Notes: generated by a model from the letters alone, not told the origin. Positions 42,035 through 53,993 are shown, counted from the stretch's first letter. The stretch is 64,000 nucleotides of DNA from Aeromonas sp. FDAARGOS 1405 (GCF_019048265.1 NZ_CP077311.1:2861001-2925000), one strand, 5' to 3'. A program made the numbers and translations.

Positions 42035-43216
42035 ATGACGCTCTCTCTCTTTTCTGTTTCCCCCGCCATGCGCACGCTGGCGCTGCTGATCCCCTTGCTG
42101 CTGGCCGGCTGTGCCAGCGACCCCGCTTCTGCCCCTGCACCGAGCGACACAACGGGCGCGACAGTGCCCGCCCAAAAGGCGACCCCGCCAGCCATGCAGC
42201 CGCGCAAGCCGGCGGACATGAAGAGCCGCATCGTGAGGTTTTTGCCCCGCCATGTAGTTGACAAGCAGGGGTGGGCCAACGATGTGGTGACGGCACTCAC
42301 TACCCAGGGGGTGACAGTCAATGACCACAACGTCTGTACCGTGCTGGCGGTAGCGGAACAGGAGGCGACCTATCAGGCCGACCCCGTGGTGCCGGGCCTT
42401 GGCAAGATCGCCTGGAAGGAGATCAACTCGCGGGCGGCCAAGCTGCTGATCCCCGAGTTTATGGTGCGGGCCGCGCTCTCCATCAATTCGCCGACCGGCA
42501 AGAGCTATGCCGAGCGCATCGATGCGCTTCGCACCGAGCGGGAGATGAGCGAAATTTTCGAGGACATGATCAGCATGCTGCCGATGGGCAAGACCCTGTT
42601 TGGCAACATGAACCCGGTGCACACCGGCGGCCCGATGCAGGTGAGCATCGCCTTTGCCGAGGCCAATACCCGCGGTTACCCCTATCCGGTCAAGGAGTCC
42701 ATCCGCCACGAAGTCTTTACCCGCCGCGGCGGTATCTGGTTTGGTACCAAACATATCTTCGGCTATGAGGCGAAGTACCCCGATACCCTCTACCGTTTCG
42801 CCGACTTCAACGCCGGCTGGTATGCCAGTCGCAATGCCGCCTTTCAGGCCGCTGTCAGCCGTTTGAGCGGTACCACGCTGGCTCTGGATGGCGATCTGAT
42901 CCGCTATGACTCCGAACTGCCGGGCAAGACGGAACTCGCGGTCTATACCATCGCCAGCCGGATCAATATGAGTCAGCAGGCTATCCACCAGAGCCTCAAA
43001 CTTGGCGATACCGCCGAATTTGGCCAGAGCGACCTCTATCATCGCGTGTTTACGCTGGCAGACCAGAAAGCGGGCAAGCGGCTACCCCGCGCCATCCTGC
43101 CGGGCATTCAGCTGAAAAGCCCCAAGATCACCCGCAACCTCACCACTGCCTGGTTTGCCAAGCGAGTGGATGACAGGGAGCAGCGCTGCGTGCGGCAGAT
43201 GGCGACCATTCGCTGA
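42035..43216 (+). CDS. DUF1615 domain lipoprotein
   Basis: A 393-residue protein with a lipoprotein signal ending LLIPLLLAGC (Cys about residue 26), a Pro/Ala-rich linker, then a DUF1615 domain: LAVAEQEATYQADPVVPGLGKIAWKEI (a lysozyme-like catalytic Glu region is possible), MNPVHTGGPMQVSIAFAEA, and GGIWFGTKHIFGYEAKYPDTLYRFADFNAGWYASRNAAFQ. Function unproven; a peptidoglycan-acting role is speculative. The ATG at 42068 is an alternative start. Divergent from the hydroxylase gene. Confidence 0.82.
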   Translation: MTLSLFSVSPAMRTLALLIPLLLAGCASDPASAPAPSDTTGATVPAQKATPPAMQPRKPADMKSRIVRFLPRHVVDKQGWANDVVTALTTQGVTVNDHNVCTVLAVAEQEATYQADPVVPGLGKIAWKEINSRAAKLLIPEFMVRAALSINSPTGKSYAERIDALRTEREMSEIFEDMISMLPMGKTLFGNMNPVHTGGPMQVSIAFAEANTRGYPYPVKESIRHEVFTRRGGIWFGTKHIFGYEAKYPDTLYRFADFNAGWYASRNAAFQAAVSRLSGTTLALDGDLIRYDSELPGKTELAVYTIASRINMSQQAIHQSLKLGDTAEFGQSDLYHRVFTLADQKAGKRLPRAILPGIQLKSPKITRNLTTAWFAKRVDDREQRCVRQMATIR

Positions 43217-43242
43217 TTGCTGATGCGGGTCGTCATGCATTG

Positions 43243-43278
43243 ATAAAGTAAGGGCGCTTTGAGCGCTCTTACTTTATT
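43243..43278. terminator. Bidirectional terminator
   Basis: ATAAAGTAAGGGCGCT (43243-43258) / AGCGCTCTTACTTTAT (43262-43277), one wobble, between convergent genes. It includes the stop codon of the DUF1176 gene. Confidence 0.85.
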
Positions 43279-44281
43279 GAACCTTGATGATTTCGCTTCG
43301 CCATAGAGGCATATTCCACGTTCCCCCCGGCGTGATGAGTCGACACATTCCGGTAGTACTTCGCTCGGTGAGTTTAAATGTCTCGCCATTCCACCCCCAG
43401 CTTTCGCTTTCCCAACAATCCCCCAGACTGCGAGCCTTCATCGAAGATGTGATCTCTCCTTGCATGTAGCCGGTGGCAGATGATGTGACTAAGCGGGCAA
43501 GCTTGAGAGCAAGCTGGTTGTTGGTCAGAAGATAGGCATAAGTTTGATTGTACGAGCTCATATTGCAGGGCATCTCGATCAGCAGTTGTTCCTTACTGAG
43601 TCGATAGACCACGCCAAGTGATGGGTAATCTTGCCACGAGCAGTAGGTGTCCCTCTTTTGCGCATCGAGCCATTGACCTATGGCGTTGAATTCATCGCCG
43701 GTCAGTGCTCTCTCACTGTTCTCCGGGACTTGGGGAACACGAATAAGTGGTACGGGCTGGGAGGGTGGAACCAGTGACGCGGCGTTGGTACCGGGTTTGA
43801 CGAAGGCGGTTTCTGTACCAATCCGCCCCTGAAATTCATCCATCTTGAGCAGTACTGCTGTGGCGCCGGCGCCTGAGAGTGACCAGCGATGGGAAGGCTC
43901 AGCAGTAAACTCTACGGTACTGCTGCCTTTGATGGCGTTCACCAGTGGTATTAATGCTGTCGCTGGCAGTTGGTAGTAGTCACTTTTCTGATCATAACGG
44001 GCGGTTCCGACGATGTTGCCGTCAATAAGCATTGTCAGTGGTGATGTAATCGGTCTCTCTTGATCATCATTCATGATCGAGACTGCCAAATTGCCACTGA
44101 GTCCGCCTTTAGGGCCGCCTTCTCGTGTCAGCAGCACCGAGATACCTCCAGACTCGGAACTATAACCTGCGGCTCGGCATGTACGTGTATTGTCGCAGGC
44201 GATCTCCCAGTCTTTATGGGCAAAATATAGGGCTTCGGGTTGTGTGGCCAGTATGGTGGCCAAGAGGGTAGGTATAAGCAT
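43274..44281 (-). CDS. DUF1176 domain secreted protein
   Basis: A 335-residue protein with a short hydrophobic N-terminus (MLIPTLLATILATQPEA) consistent with export, then DUF1176 features: HKDWEIACDNTRTCRAAGYSSE near residue 22, and C-terminal paired cysteines (LGDCWESESWGWNGETF, TGMCRLI). Codon choice is more AT-rich than that of its neighbours, which may reflect acquisition. Function unknown. Confidence 0.8.
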   Translation of the reverse strand: MLIPTLLATILATQPEALYFAHKDWEIACDNTRTCRAAGYSSESGGISVLLTREGGPKGGLSGNLAVSIMNDDQERPITSPLTMLIDGNIVGTARYDQKSDYYQLPATALIPLVNAIKGSSTVEFTAEPSHRWSLSGAGATAVLLKMDEFQGRIGTETAFVKPGTNAASLVPPSQPVPLIRVPQVPENSERALTGDEFNAIGQWLDAQKRDTYCSWQDYPSLGVVYRLSKEQLLIEMPCNMSSYNQTYAYLLTNNQLALKLARLVTSSATGYMQGEITSSMKARSLGDCWESESWGWNGETFKLTERSTTGMCRLITPGGTWNMPLWRSEIIKVQ

Positions 44282-44460
44282 CGATGGATTCCAGTGAGAA
44301 CTTTAAAGAGCATACCATGGCTCTTGCATTGCTTTGACCACCATCTGGACTGTATCCGTCTGTCTACTCTGTGTTGTGCGTGATGACAATGAAGGTCATC
44401 AAGGCGTGGTAGACCTGAAGGTGATTATCACAGCTTGCGCATAACCCATCCTAAATGACC
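44282..44460. other. Intergenic region before katG, left part
   Basis: No gene or clear signal seen; AT-richer than average. Confidence 0.4.
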
Positions 44461-44580
44461 TCAGTTTGAGGATCTGGGAATGTCTAGGAAAGTAGCGGAA
44501 TTCAGGGTGGCAATCAGCAGCAGGGGTAGCAGATACCAGAGCTGGCCCAGCAGAGCTGCAATAACAGATGTGAAGTCCAT
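44461..44580 (-). pseudogene. Remnant of a NERD-type (nuclease-related) membrane protein N-terminus
   Basis: ATG 44580 opens a 39-residue frame (MDFTSVIAALLGQLWYLLPL, then LLIATLNSA) ending TGA at 44461. From memory it resembles the N-terminal anchor of NERD-domain proteins in Vibrio and Aeromonas, which continue with a nuclease-like domain; here the reading breaks off after the helix. Either a decayed gene or a small membrane protein. Confidence 0.4.
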
Positions 44581-44837
44581 TTCAACGCTGTCGGCTGGCG
44601 TGCAATGGCCACATGTTAACAGTGGGTTCAACAAGCTTGTGTGATCTATGCCATGACTACTCTGCCCGCGCCTGCATTGTTCTGTTTGTTACCCGGTGAC
44701 GAGATAGCTCAATCGCAAAACCAGATTGAATTGAACTTTTTTATTCGGTTTTTTAAGTGACTGGTGGGGGGTAGGCTAGTCTCTACTGCGAAGCGAAGGG
44801 TTTCGCCGTCATTATGACCACAATGAGGATCTGATAG

Positions 44838-47024
<2,187 letters not shown>

Positions 47025-47044
47025 GTCGCTTTAACCTGAATGAG

Positions 47045-47072
47045 AACGCCAGCCGCAGGGCTGGCGTTTTTT
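47045..47072. terminator. katG terminator
   Basis: AACGCCAGCC (47045-47054) / GGCTGGCGTT (47059-47068), GCAG loop, six T. Confidence 0.93.
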
Positions 47073-47130
47073 ATGGTGGCGGTGATAGCTGCATGGTGCA
47101 ACTCGGTGGATGCTCCTCTGGCAGCCCGGG

Positions 47131-48111
47131 TTAGAAGCTCATGGCCAGCCCGATGGAATAACCGCAGGTGTTGTGGCTGAACATGTAGCGGGCAACCAGC
47201 CGGGTACGGGTGACAATGATGTCGTAATTGCTGCTGTCCAGCTCCAGACCGGCGCCGATGGAGTTGAGGGAGTCAAAGCCAAGCAACCCCCGTTGCTCCC
47301 CCAGATATGCGGTATGGGCCCCCTCCAGTACATAGCGCACCGGCCTGTCGAGCAGGGTCCAGTGGAACAGCGGGGCGCGGCGGCGCAGATAGAGGCCAAG
47401 GTTCTCCGCCTCGGCGTGACCACGGACGCTGGTCGAGGTGCCGCCAAAGCTCTGCAGGTGCTGATAGGAGTAGCGCAGTTCGGCATCTATGTCCTGGGCC
47501 GGTGAAAAGAGTTCGTAATCGAGCATCAGCGAGCCACCCAGCCCGTACATATTGAGCTGACCCCCATCGAGAAAGTCCAGCGAGTAGCCCTTGGTACGAT
47601 CAAGCAGCCAGTTGCCGATCCGCAGGTCGCTGGCCATGGTACCGAGCGAGACGTTGGCTATGGGGCGCAGCACCCAGTGGCCGCCACGCGGATCTTTGTG
47701 AAGGGTGACATCCCAGCCGATCCCGCCCGAAGCGGTCAGGCTATTCCACTTGGTCGGTATGGTGCGACTCTCGGTACCATTGCTTATCACAAACTGGGGG
47801 TCGTAGCGGCTGTAGCCCAGCGCCCCCTCCAGATAGATGGGCACGGCTTCGCTCAGGGTTGCGCCGCCTCCCAGTTGTCCCATGTTGAGCGCCGAAGATT
47901 GGCCAGTACTGCTGCCGATATCCAGGTTGCTGGCCGTGATGTCCGGCACCACGCTGAAAGTCATCAGCGAGATCACCGCATTGGCCCGTTTTTGCGCCCA
48001 GTCCTCCTCCTGATCATCAAGGTTGTTACTGGCCGCGAGTGACGCCATGGGCAGGATCGCCGCGAAGAGGGCGCAACCCAGACGGTACAGCAGGCAGAGC
48101 GGGTGTTTCAT
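47131..48111 (-). CDS. Outer-membrane beta-barrel (solitary autotransporter-barrel type)
   Basis: A 326-residue protein with signal peptide (KHPLCLLYRLGCALFAAILPMASLAAS) and a mature part made of alternating strands that ends in Phe (YSIGLAMSF), the typical last residue of barrels assembled by BAM. It resembles the Vibrio/Aeromonas family called solitary outer membrane autotransporter beta-barrel domain, which lacks a passenger. Function unknown. The start was set by the signal peptide. Confidence 0.7.
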   Translation of the reverse strand: MKHPLCLLYRLGCALFAAILPMASLAASNNLDDQEEDWAQKRANAVISLMTFSVVPDITASNLDIGSSTGQSSALNMGQLGGGATLSEAVPIYLEGALGYSRYDPQFVISNGTESRTIPTKWNSLTASGGIGWDVTLHKDPRGGHWVLRPIANVSLGTMASDLRIGNWLLDRTKGYSLDFLDGGQLNMYGLGGSLMLDYELFSPAQDIDAELRYSYQHLQSFGGTSTSVRGHAEAENLGLYLRRRAPLFHWTLLDRPVRYVLEGAHTAYLGEQRGLLGFDSLNSIGAGLELDSSNYDIIVTRTRLVARYMFSHNTCGYSIGLAMSF

Positions 48112-48339
48112 GGCTGGATACCCTAAACAAGCGACCTCCTGTCGCCCCAATCTACTGTAGCGAGTTTCTCTCTGGCTGTCTCGACCTGACCATTGGGTTG
48201 GGCTATGGGTGGTGGCGTGGCCATCTGCAGAAAATGGTTGATGCAGCTCATGGTTCTGGCCAATGGCAGGTGTCCTCAGCGGCATAAGCGAGCAGGCTGG
48301 ATATACTCAACGCGTTGATAAAAATGACAGGAGTGCGGG

Positions 48340-50313
48340 ATGAACAGACTCGGATTGGCCGGCAAGATGTTGCTGGCAATTTGCCTGCCGTTATTGGCGC
48401 TGCTGTTTTTCGCCAGCCACTACGCATACGACAGATATCGGGTGACCCATGAGATGGCGCAAGCTCTACAGCAGCTGACAGTGGTCGAACGCAGCGCCCA
48501 GCTGGTGCACGAGCTGCAAAAGGAGCGTGGCATGTCGGCTGGGTTTATTGGCTCTGAAGGGCGTAAATTTGCCGATGCCTTGCCACGTCAACGGCAACAG
48601 GTTGATGAAGCCATTAGTCGCTTTCAGGGGTTGGAGAGGGGGAGCGTCCACGAGCAGGCGGATCTGGGTTTGAGCGAGTTGACGGGGATCCGCGATCAGG
48701 TGGACAAACTGGCCATAGAGGCTCCCCGTCAGGTCGCTTTTTATAGCCAGTTGATTGCTTCTCTGCTCAAGGTGGTGGATGAGATTAGCCTGCGTAGCCA
48801 GGATGCCGCTATTGCCTTGCAGACCAATGCCTACGCCGCATTTTTGCAAAACAAGGAGCGTATGGGGATGGAGCGGGCGACCCTCAGCAATGTTTTTGCC
48901 AAAGGGAGTTTCACCCCGGCTACCTTGCAGCAATTTATGTCCCTGCTCTCTGCCCAGCAGAGTTATCTGGAGCGTTTTCGCGCTGCGGCAAGTCCGGCGC
49001 AGCAACGACTGCTTGAGCAAATAGAGAAGAGCCCTGTCATTGCAGAGGTCGCGAAATATGAGCAGCTAGCTCTGGACAAGATGACCGAGGGGGGCTTTGA
49101 TGTCGATCCGGAGCGATGGTTTGCCGTGAGCACCGAGAAGATCGACCTGCTCAAACAGGGTGAGGATCAGCTCTATCAGCAGCTGTTCGAACGGGTTGAG
49201 CAGATGGAGAGCGAGAGTCAGCGCAACTTCTGGTGGGGCTCAATGGTGGTTCTGTGCTGTCTTTTGTTGACCTCTCTTATCAGTTGGAAGGTGCTGCGGG
49301 ATGTGCATCTGGGCTTCGTCGCTCTGCATCGCACCTTTTCACGGCTCGTCAATGACAATGATCTGACGGTGAGGGTCAACTGGAAATCGGGTGACGAGCT
49401 GGGGGCATTGGCGCGGGATCTCAATCGCTTCCTGCAGCATCTGGAAGGCTTGTTGCTGGAGGTGCGCCGCTCCTGTGAGATATTGACCCGTAGTGCCAGC
49501 AACTCCAGCGAGGTGATTGCCGAAGTGAATGAAGGTGTGGTGCGTGGCGTTGGTCAGGTTGAACTGGTTGCCACCGCCGCAACTGAAATGGCTTCGACGG
49601 TGGCCGAAATTGCTCGCAATGCGACCCAGACCTCGCTGGCGACCCAGCAGGCCATTGGACGTGCCCGGCAGGGGGACAAGGAGGTGGATCAGACTATCGC
49701 CGCCATCGAGCAGGTGGCCGGCACCCTCGACGAGACCCGGCTGTTGGTCAACAACCTGCATCAGGATACCGAGTCCGCCGTCGAGGCACTCAACCTCATC
49801 AAGCAGATCTCTGATCGTACCAATCTGTTGGCCCTCAATGCTGCCATTGAGGCCGCCCGTGCCGGTGAGTCTGGGCGCGGCTTTGCCGTGGTCGCCGATG
49901 AGGTACGTTCACTGGCTGCCCGTACCCAGCAGGCGGCAGATGATATCGAACAGATGCTCTCCCGTTTGCGGGCGGGGGCCCGTCAGGCGGTGGTGGCCAT
50001 GCAGTCGGGCAGCGAGCAGGCGGGTCTCAGTGTCAGTGAAGCGCAGCGGGCGGGTCACGAGCTGACCGACATCGTCAATGAGGTGCGCAAGGTGAGTGAC
50101 ATGACAGCGCAGGTAGCTACCGCAACCGAGCAGCAGCGCTACGTAACGGACGATATCCAGCACAACGTAATGACCATCCGCGAAGTGTACGAGGCCCATC
50201 GCCAGCACTCGGTCACCCTGCAGCAGAATAGTGTCGAACTGGATCAGTTGGCTCGGGAGTTGGCTGGACGCATTGCCAGCTTCAAGTTGCTGGAGAGAGC
50301 CTCTCCACACTGA
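48340..50313 (+). CDS. Methyl-accepting chemotaxis protein with NIT sensor domain
   Basis: A 657-residue chemoreceptor. Helix 1 ([21 protein letters not shown]) is followed by a periplasmic nitrate/nitrite-sensing type domain ([20 protein letters not shown], residues about 55-290), helix 2 ([19 protein letters not shown]), a HAMP linker ([25 protein letters not shown]), and the signalling hairpin [31 protein letters not shown]. No C-terminal NWETF pentapeptide is present. The ligand is not proven; nitrate is only a family association. It reports to CheA. Confidence 0.93.
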   Translation: MNRLGLAGKMLLAICLPLLALLFFASHYAYDRYRVTHEMAQALQQLTVVERSAQLVHELQKERGMSAGFIGSEGRKFADALPRQRQQVDEAISRFQGLERGSVHEQADLGLSELTGIRDQVDKLAIEAPRQVAFYSQLIASLLKVVDEISLRSQDAAIALQTNAYAAFLQNKERMGMERATLSNVFAKGSFTPATLQQFMSLLSAQQSYLERFRAAASPAQQRLLEQIEKSPVIAEVAKYEQLALDKMTEGGFDVDPERWFAVSTEKIDLLKQGEDQLYQQLFERVEQMESESQRNFWWGSMVVLCCLLLTSLISWKVLRDVHLGFVALHRTFSRLVNDNDLTVRVNWKSGDELGALARDLNRFLQHLEGLLLEVRRSCEILTRSASNSSEVIAEVNEGVVRGVGQVELVATAATEMASTVAEIARNATQTSLATQQAIGRARQGDKEVDQTIAAIEQVAGTLDETRLLVNNLHQDTESAVEALNLIKQISDRTNLLALNAAIEAARAGESGRGFAVVADEVRSLAARTQQAADDIEQMLSRLRAGARQAVVAMQSGSEQAGLSVSEAQRAGHELTDIVNEVRKVSDMTAQVATATEQQRYVTDDIQHNVMTIREVYEAHRQHSVTLQQNSVELDQLARELAGRIASFKLLERASPH

Positions 50314-50381
50314 TCCATTTGAGCTAAAGCTTGTCCCTCCCTGGCCGATACCCCTTGTGAGATCGTGTGGAGGACAAGCAA

Positions 50382-51257
50382 TTGAACGCTTGGGTGTTGG
50401 GGTTGGTCAGCATATCCGTGAGTATGCAGTTACAGGCTGGGGTCACCGAATTTGGTGCCGGTCTGGATCAATCCGTCTGGCGTTTGACCTCCGATACCCA
50501 GATTGAGTGTCGCCTCGAACACCCTATTCCCAATTGGGGAACGGGGGCCTTTGTCAGCCGCGCCGGGCGCAAGATCAACCTCGACTTCGAGCTCAAGGGC
50601 AAGCGGCCACAGGCCCAGACACAGACGGTGAGTCTTGGCATCATGCCACCGGTATGGCGCCCGGGGATCGCCGGGCGAGAAGTGAGCCAGCTGCGCTTCT
50701 ATCAGCAGTTCGATGGGCTGGTAGAGGGGCAAACCGCCTGGACCATGCTCGACGAGCTGGAGGGGGGGCGGATGCCGACCTTCCAGTATCGGGACTGGTA
50801 TCGCCAGAACCGCGCGGTGCGGGTGTCCCTCTCGTCGGTCAACTTTCGGGTGAAATATCAGGCTTTTATCGACTGTCTGAGCGGGCTCTTGCCCTACAGC
50901 TTCAATGACATCGCCTTTAGCGTGCTTACCTACGACAAGAACAGCGATCAGCTCTCCATCCCCTCCAAGCGGCGGCTGGCGATGATCAGCGAGTTTATCA
51001 AGGCGGACAAGAGCATCGATGTGGTGGTGATCGACGCCTACAGCGACAGCTATGGCGGCCGCTGGCCGAACCTGAAACTCTCCGAGAAGCGGGCCGATGC
51101 CATCAAGAAGGTGTTTGTCGATCTGGGGATCGATCCCGGCAAGATCTCGGTGGAGGGGCATGGCGAGAAGCAGCACGTCGCCTCCAACGAAACCGAACAG
51201 GGTCGTGCCAAGAACCGGCGAGTGGTGATCAGCATGGGGCGTAACGGCGAGATCTAG
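50382..51257 (+). CDS. motY: Sodium-type flagellar motor protein MotY
   Basis: The 291-residue protein matches Vibrio MotY along its length: ECRLEHPIPNWGTGAFVSRAGRKINLDFELK, SLGIMPPVWRPG, QFDGLVEGQTAW, then an OmpA-type peptidoglycan-binding domain (VVVIDAYSDSYGG, LSEKRADAIKKVFVDLGI, KNRRVVIS). MotX and MotY form the T-ring that anchors the PomAB stator of Na+-driven polar flagella. The start is TTG 50382, eight bases after GGAGG (50369-50373), giving a normal signal peptide (NAWVLGLVSISVSMQLQA); GTG 50367 is the alternative. Confidence 0.94.
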   Translation: MNAWVLGLVSISVSMQLQAGVTEFGAGLDQSVWRLTSDTQIECRLEHPIPNWGTGAFVSRAGRKINLDFELKGKRPQAQTQTVSLGIMPPVWRPGIAGREVSQLRFYQQFDGLVEGQTAWTMLDELEGGRMPTFQYRDWYRQNRAVRVSLSSVNFRVKYQAFIDCLSGLLPYSFNDIAFSVLTYDKNSDQLSIPSKRRLAMISEFIKADKSIDVVVIDAYSDSYGGRWPNLKLSEKRADAIKKVFVDLGIDPGKISVEGHGEKQHVASNETEQGRAKNRRVVISMGRNGEI

Positions 51258-51281
51258 CTTTGCGGCCCGGTCAGAGAAGCA

Positions 51282-51310
51282 TAAAAAAGAGCGCATCTGC
51301 GCTCTTTTTT
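51282..51310. terminator. Bidirectional terminator between motY and gloA
   Basis: AAAAAAGAGCGCA (51283-51295) / TGCGCTCTTTTTT (51298-51310). Confidence 0.93.
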
Positions 51311-51343
51311 GATCCTGCCATTAGGCAGCGGGATTAGGGCAGC

Positions 51344-51757
51344 TTAGAAGCTGTCACCGAGGCCAGTACCGGCATCTTTCTTGGCGATCAGTTCAATCTT
51401 GTAACCGTCCGGATCTTCGACGAAGGCGATGACGGTGGTACCGCCCTTGACCGGGCCCGGTTCGCGGGTGATCTTGGCACCGGCGGCGCGCAGGGCATCG
51501 CAAGTGGCATAGATGTCGTCCGCTTCCAGCGCGATGTGGCCATAGGCAGAGCCCAGTTCGTACTCGCTCACCCCCCAGTTGTAGGTCAGCTCGATCACCG
51601 CTTCATCCTTCTCGTCACCGTAGCCCACGAAGGCCAGGGTGTACTTGTACTCGCTGTTCTCGCTCTTGCGCAGCAGCTTCATGCCAAGGACACGGGTGTA
51701 GAAGTCGATGGAGCGTTGCAGATCGCCGACACGCAGCATGGTATGCAGAATTCTCAT
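51344..51757 (-). CDS. gloA: Lactoylglutathione lyase (glyoxalase I)
   Basis: A 137-residue Ni2+-type glyoxalase converting the methylglyoxal-glutathione adduct to S-lactoylglutathione. Metal ligands are recognisable: His in RILHTMLRV, Glu in [10 protein letters not shown], His in AYGHIALEA, and Glu in GYKIELI. Sequence is close to E. coli GloA (135 aa). It may share a transcript with nth upstream, though 170 bases separate them. Confidence 0.96.
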   Translation of the reverse strand: MRILHTMLRVGDLQRSIDFYTRVLGMKLLRKSENSEYKYTLAFVGYGDEKDEAVIELTYNWGVSEYELGSAYGHIALEADDIYATCDALRAAGAKITREPGPVKGGTTVIAFVEDPDGYKIELIAKKDAGTGLGDSF

Positions 51758-51813
51758 TGCTCAGTTCTCCGGGTTGGTGATGTGTACTGCTTTCAATCTC
51801 GGTTGCGAGGCTA

Positions 51814-51921
51814 TCAGTTGTCGGGATAGACCTTCTCTTTGTACTCGCAGAGGTCCTCGATGATACAGGAACCACTGCAGCGGATGTTTGCGAGCGAGAC
51901 AGGTAGGACGGTTGTAGCGCC
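51814..51921 (-). pseudogene. Decayed second copy of the nth 3' end
   Basis: Aligned with the true nth end at an offset of about 115 bases, this stretch repeats its FeS-cluster codons: in one frame it still reads CSGSCIIEDLCEYKEKVYPDN and stop (TGA 51816-51814), but the preceding part is shifted and altered. Duplication or allele replacement is discussed in the findings. Confidence 0.85.
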
Positions 51922-51928
51922 CAGTCAT

Positions 51929-52570
51929 TCAGCTCTCTGGATAGACCTTCTCTTTGTACTCGCACAAGTCCTCGATGATACAGGAACCACAGCGGGGCTT
52001 GCGAGCCAGACAGGTGTAACGCCCGTGCAGGATGAGCCAGTGGTGGACATCCAGCTTGAACTCGGCGGGCACTACCTTGAGCAGCTTCTCCTCCACCTGA
52101 TCCACGTTCTTGCCCACCGCAAAACCAGTGCGGTTCGATACCCGGAATATATGGGTATCGACGGCGATGGTGGGCCAGCCAAAGGCAGTGTTGAGCACCA
52201 CGTTGGCGGTCTTGCGGCCGACACCCGGCAGGGCTTCCAGCGCTTCGCGGTTTTCCGGCACCTCGCCGCCGTGGCGCTCCAGCAAGATGGCGCAGGTCTT
52301 GATGACGTTCTCGGCCTTGGTGTTGAAGAGGCCAATGGTCTTGATGTATTCCTTGAGTCCGTCCACCCCGAGCTCCAGCATCGCCTGCGGGGTGTTGGCC
52401 ACCGGATAGAGCTTGTCGGTCGCCTTGTTGACACTGACATCGGTCGCCTGCGCCGAGAGCAGCACGGCGATCAGGAGCTCAAACGGCGAACTGAAGTTGA
52501 GCTCTGTGGTGGGGTGGGGGTTGTTTGCCCGCAGTCGCTCGAGGATCTCTCTGCGTTTCTGGTTGTTCAT
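51929..52570 (-). CDS. nth: Endonuclease III
   Basis: A 213-residue DNA glycosylase/AP lyase (E. coli 211) removing oxidised pyrimidines. HhH motif LPGVGRKTANVVLN carries the catalytic Lys, AVDTHIFRV the catalytic Asp, and the C-terminal cluster is CLARKPRCGSCIIEDLC (Cys-x6-Cys-x2-Cys-x5-Cys). Start at MNNQKRREIL by homology. It follows rsxE by 13 bases as in E. coli, so it is the last gene of the rsx operon. Confidence 0.97.
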   Translation of the reverse strand: MNNQKRREILERLRANNPHPTTELNFSSPFELLIAVLLSAQATDVSVNKATDKLYPVANTPQAMLELGVDGLKEYIKTIGLFNTKAENVIKTCAILLERHGGEVPENREALEALPGVGRKTANVVLNTAFGWPTIAVDTHIFRVSNRTGFAVGKNVDQVEEKLLKVVPAEFKLDVHHWLILHGRYTCLARKPRCGSCIIEDLCEYKEKVYPES

Positions 52571-52583
52571 GCCTTGCGTCCGA

Positions 52584-53345
52584 TCATAGTTCGGTCGCCC
52601 GGACGCGAGCCGGGGCAACGTTGCAGTGGGCCACAGTGGTCGCCTGTTTGCGGTCCCGCCAGTCGTTGATGGCGTTCTTGGCGGCGATCAGCAGCCCCAG
52701 CCCGATAAAGCCGCCCGGCGGCAAAATCGCCAGCAGTAGGCTGGCATCGGCGTGGAACAGCTCGATGCGCAGGGATTTGGCCCACTCGCCCAGCAGCAGT
52801 TCGGCGCCATCAAACAGGGTGCCCATGCCGATGATCTCGCGCATGCCGCCCAGTACCAGCAGCACCAGGGTAAAGCCAAGGCCCATCATCAGGCCATCGA
52901 GGGCCGCCAGCAGCGGCGGGTTCTTGGAGGCATAGGCCTCGGCGCGGCCGATGATGACGCAGTTGGTGACGATGAGGGCGATAAAGATGCCGAGCGCCTG
53001 ATAGAGGCCATAGGTGTAGGCGTTCATCAACAGCTGCACGCTGGTCACCAGCGAGGCGATGATCATCACATAGACCGGAATGCGAATATCCTTCGGCACC
53101 CAGTTGCGCACCAGCGAGACGGCGAGGTTGGAGCAGACCAGCACCGCCATGGTGGCAAGGCCCAGCCCCAGCGCATTGGTAAAGGTGGAGGAGACGGCGA
53201 GGGTCGGGCAGAGCCCCAGCACCTGCACCAGCGAGGGGTTGTTCTTCCAAAGCCCCTGACTCATCAGCTCCTTGAGCTCGCCCTTGCGGCTTTCCAGCTC
53301 GGCAATCGGGGTTGCGCCCGTTTCAATCTGTTCCATCTGGTTCAT
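52584..53345 (-). CDS. rsxE: Rnf/Rsx electron transport complex subunit E
   Basis: A 253-residue membrane subunit with six helices, matching Rsx[56 protein letters not shown]. Homologous to RsxA, with which it forms the inverted pair that carries the intramembrane iron-sulfur centre. The C-terminal tail after residue 230 is variable. Together with RsxABCDG it couples NADH-ferredoxin electron flow to ion transport, or in E. coli reduces SoxR. Confidence 0.95.
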   Translation of the reverse strand: MNQMEQIETGATPIAELESRKGELKELMSQGLWKNNPSLVQVLGLCPTLAVSSTFTNALGLGLATMAVLVCSNLAVSLVRNWVPKDIRIPVYVMIIASLVTSVQLLMNAYTYGLYQALGIFIALIVTNCVIIGRAEAYASKNPPLLAALDGLMMGLGFTLVLLVLGGMREIIGMGTLFDGAELLLGEWAKSLRIELFHADASLLLAILPPGGFIGLGLLIAAKNAINDWRDRKQATTVAHCNVAPARVRATEL

Positions 53346-53360
53346 GATGGCTCGACTCCG

Positions 53361-53993
53361 TTAGTTCGCCGCCGGACAAGCCGGGGCGTTGCTGAGCAGT
53401 TCGGGTTGCTCCTGCTGCAGTTTCAGCAGGTTCTTCACCGCCTTGACCACGGCTCGCGGGGTGATGGTGGCGCCGGTAAAGGCATCGAACTCGCCGCCAT
53501 CCTTCTTAACCGCCCACTGGGGCTCGTTGTCATGGGTCAGGAATTTTCCGGCAAAGCTGTTGATCCAGTCAGATTTTTTCAGCTCGATCTTGTCACCGAG
53601 GCCCGGGGTCTCGTTGTGAGCGAGCACGCGCACGGCGGTGATGGTGCCCTTGGCATCAAAGCCCGCCACGATGCGGATCGCCCCGCTGTAGCCATCCGGC
53701 GCGATCGCCTCCAGCGCATAGCCGGTCACCACGCCATTTTTGCTGGCGGTATAGAGGGCTTGCGGCTGATCGCTGCCGAGATACTTCCTGCTGGTCACCT
53801 GCTTGCAGCTGGCCACCAGATCGTTGTCATAGCTCCCCTCCGGCAGCAATACCGAGAGAGTCTGCTGCTTCTCCAGCTGCTGCTGGTGGGCGATTTTATC
53901 CTTGGTCAGCTCGTTGGTCAGTACCACCAGCGCGGTACAGCCCAGCGCGAACATGGCCAGGATCAGGCCGTTCTTGCGCATGCTCTTTAACAT
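53361..53993 (-). CDS. rsxG: Rnf/Rsx complex subunit G (FMN-binding)
   Basis: A 210-residue protein with one N-terminal helix (NGLILAMFALGCTALVVLTNEL) and a periplasmic FMN domain. The Thr of FTGATITPRAVV near residue 177 is the covalent flavin attachment site; ETPGLGDKIE is conserved. The start MLKSMRKNG matches E. coli RsxG. Fifteen bases separate it from rsxE. Confidence 0.95.
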   Translation of the reverse strand: MLKSMRKNGLILAMFALGCTALVVLTNELTKDKIAHQQQLEKQQTLSVLLPEGSYDNDLVASCKQVTSRKYLGSDQPQALYTASKNGVVTGYALEAIAPDGYSGAIRIVAGFDAKGTITAVRVLAHNETPGLGDKIELKKSDWINSFAGKFLTHDNEPQWAVKKDGGEFDAFTGATITPRAVVKAVKNLLKLQQEQPELLSNAPACPAAN

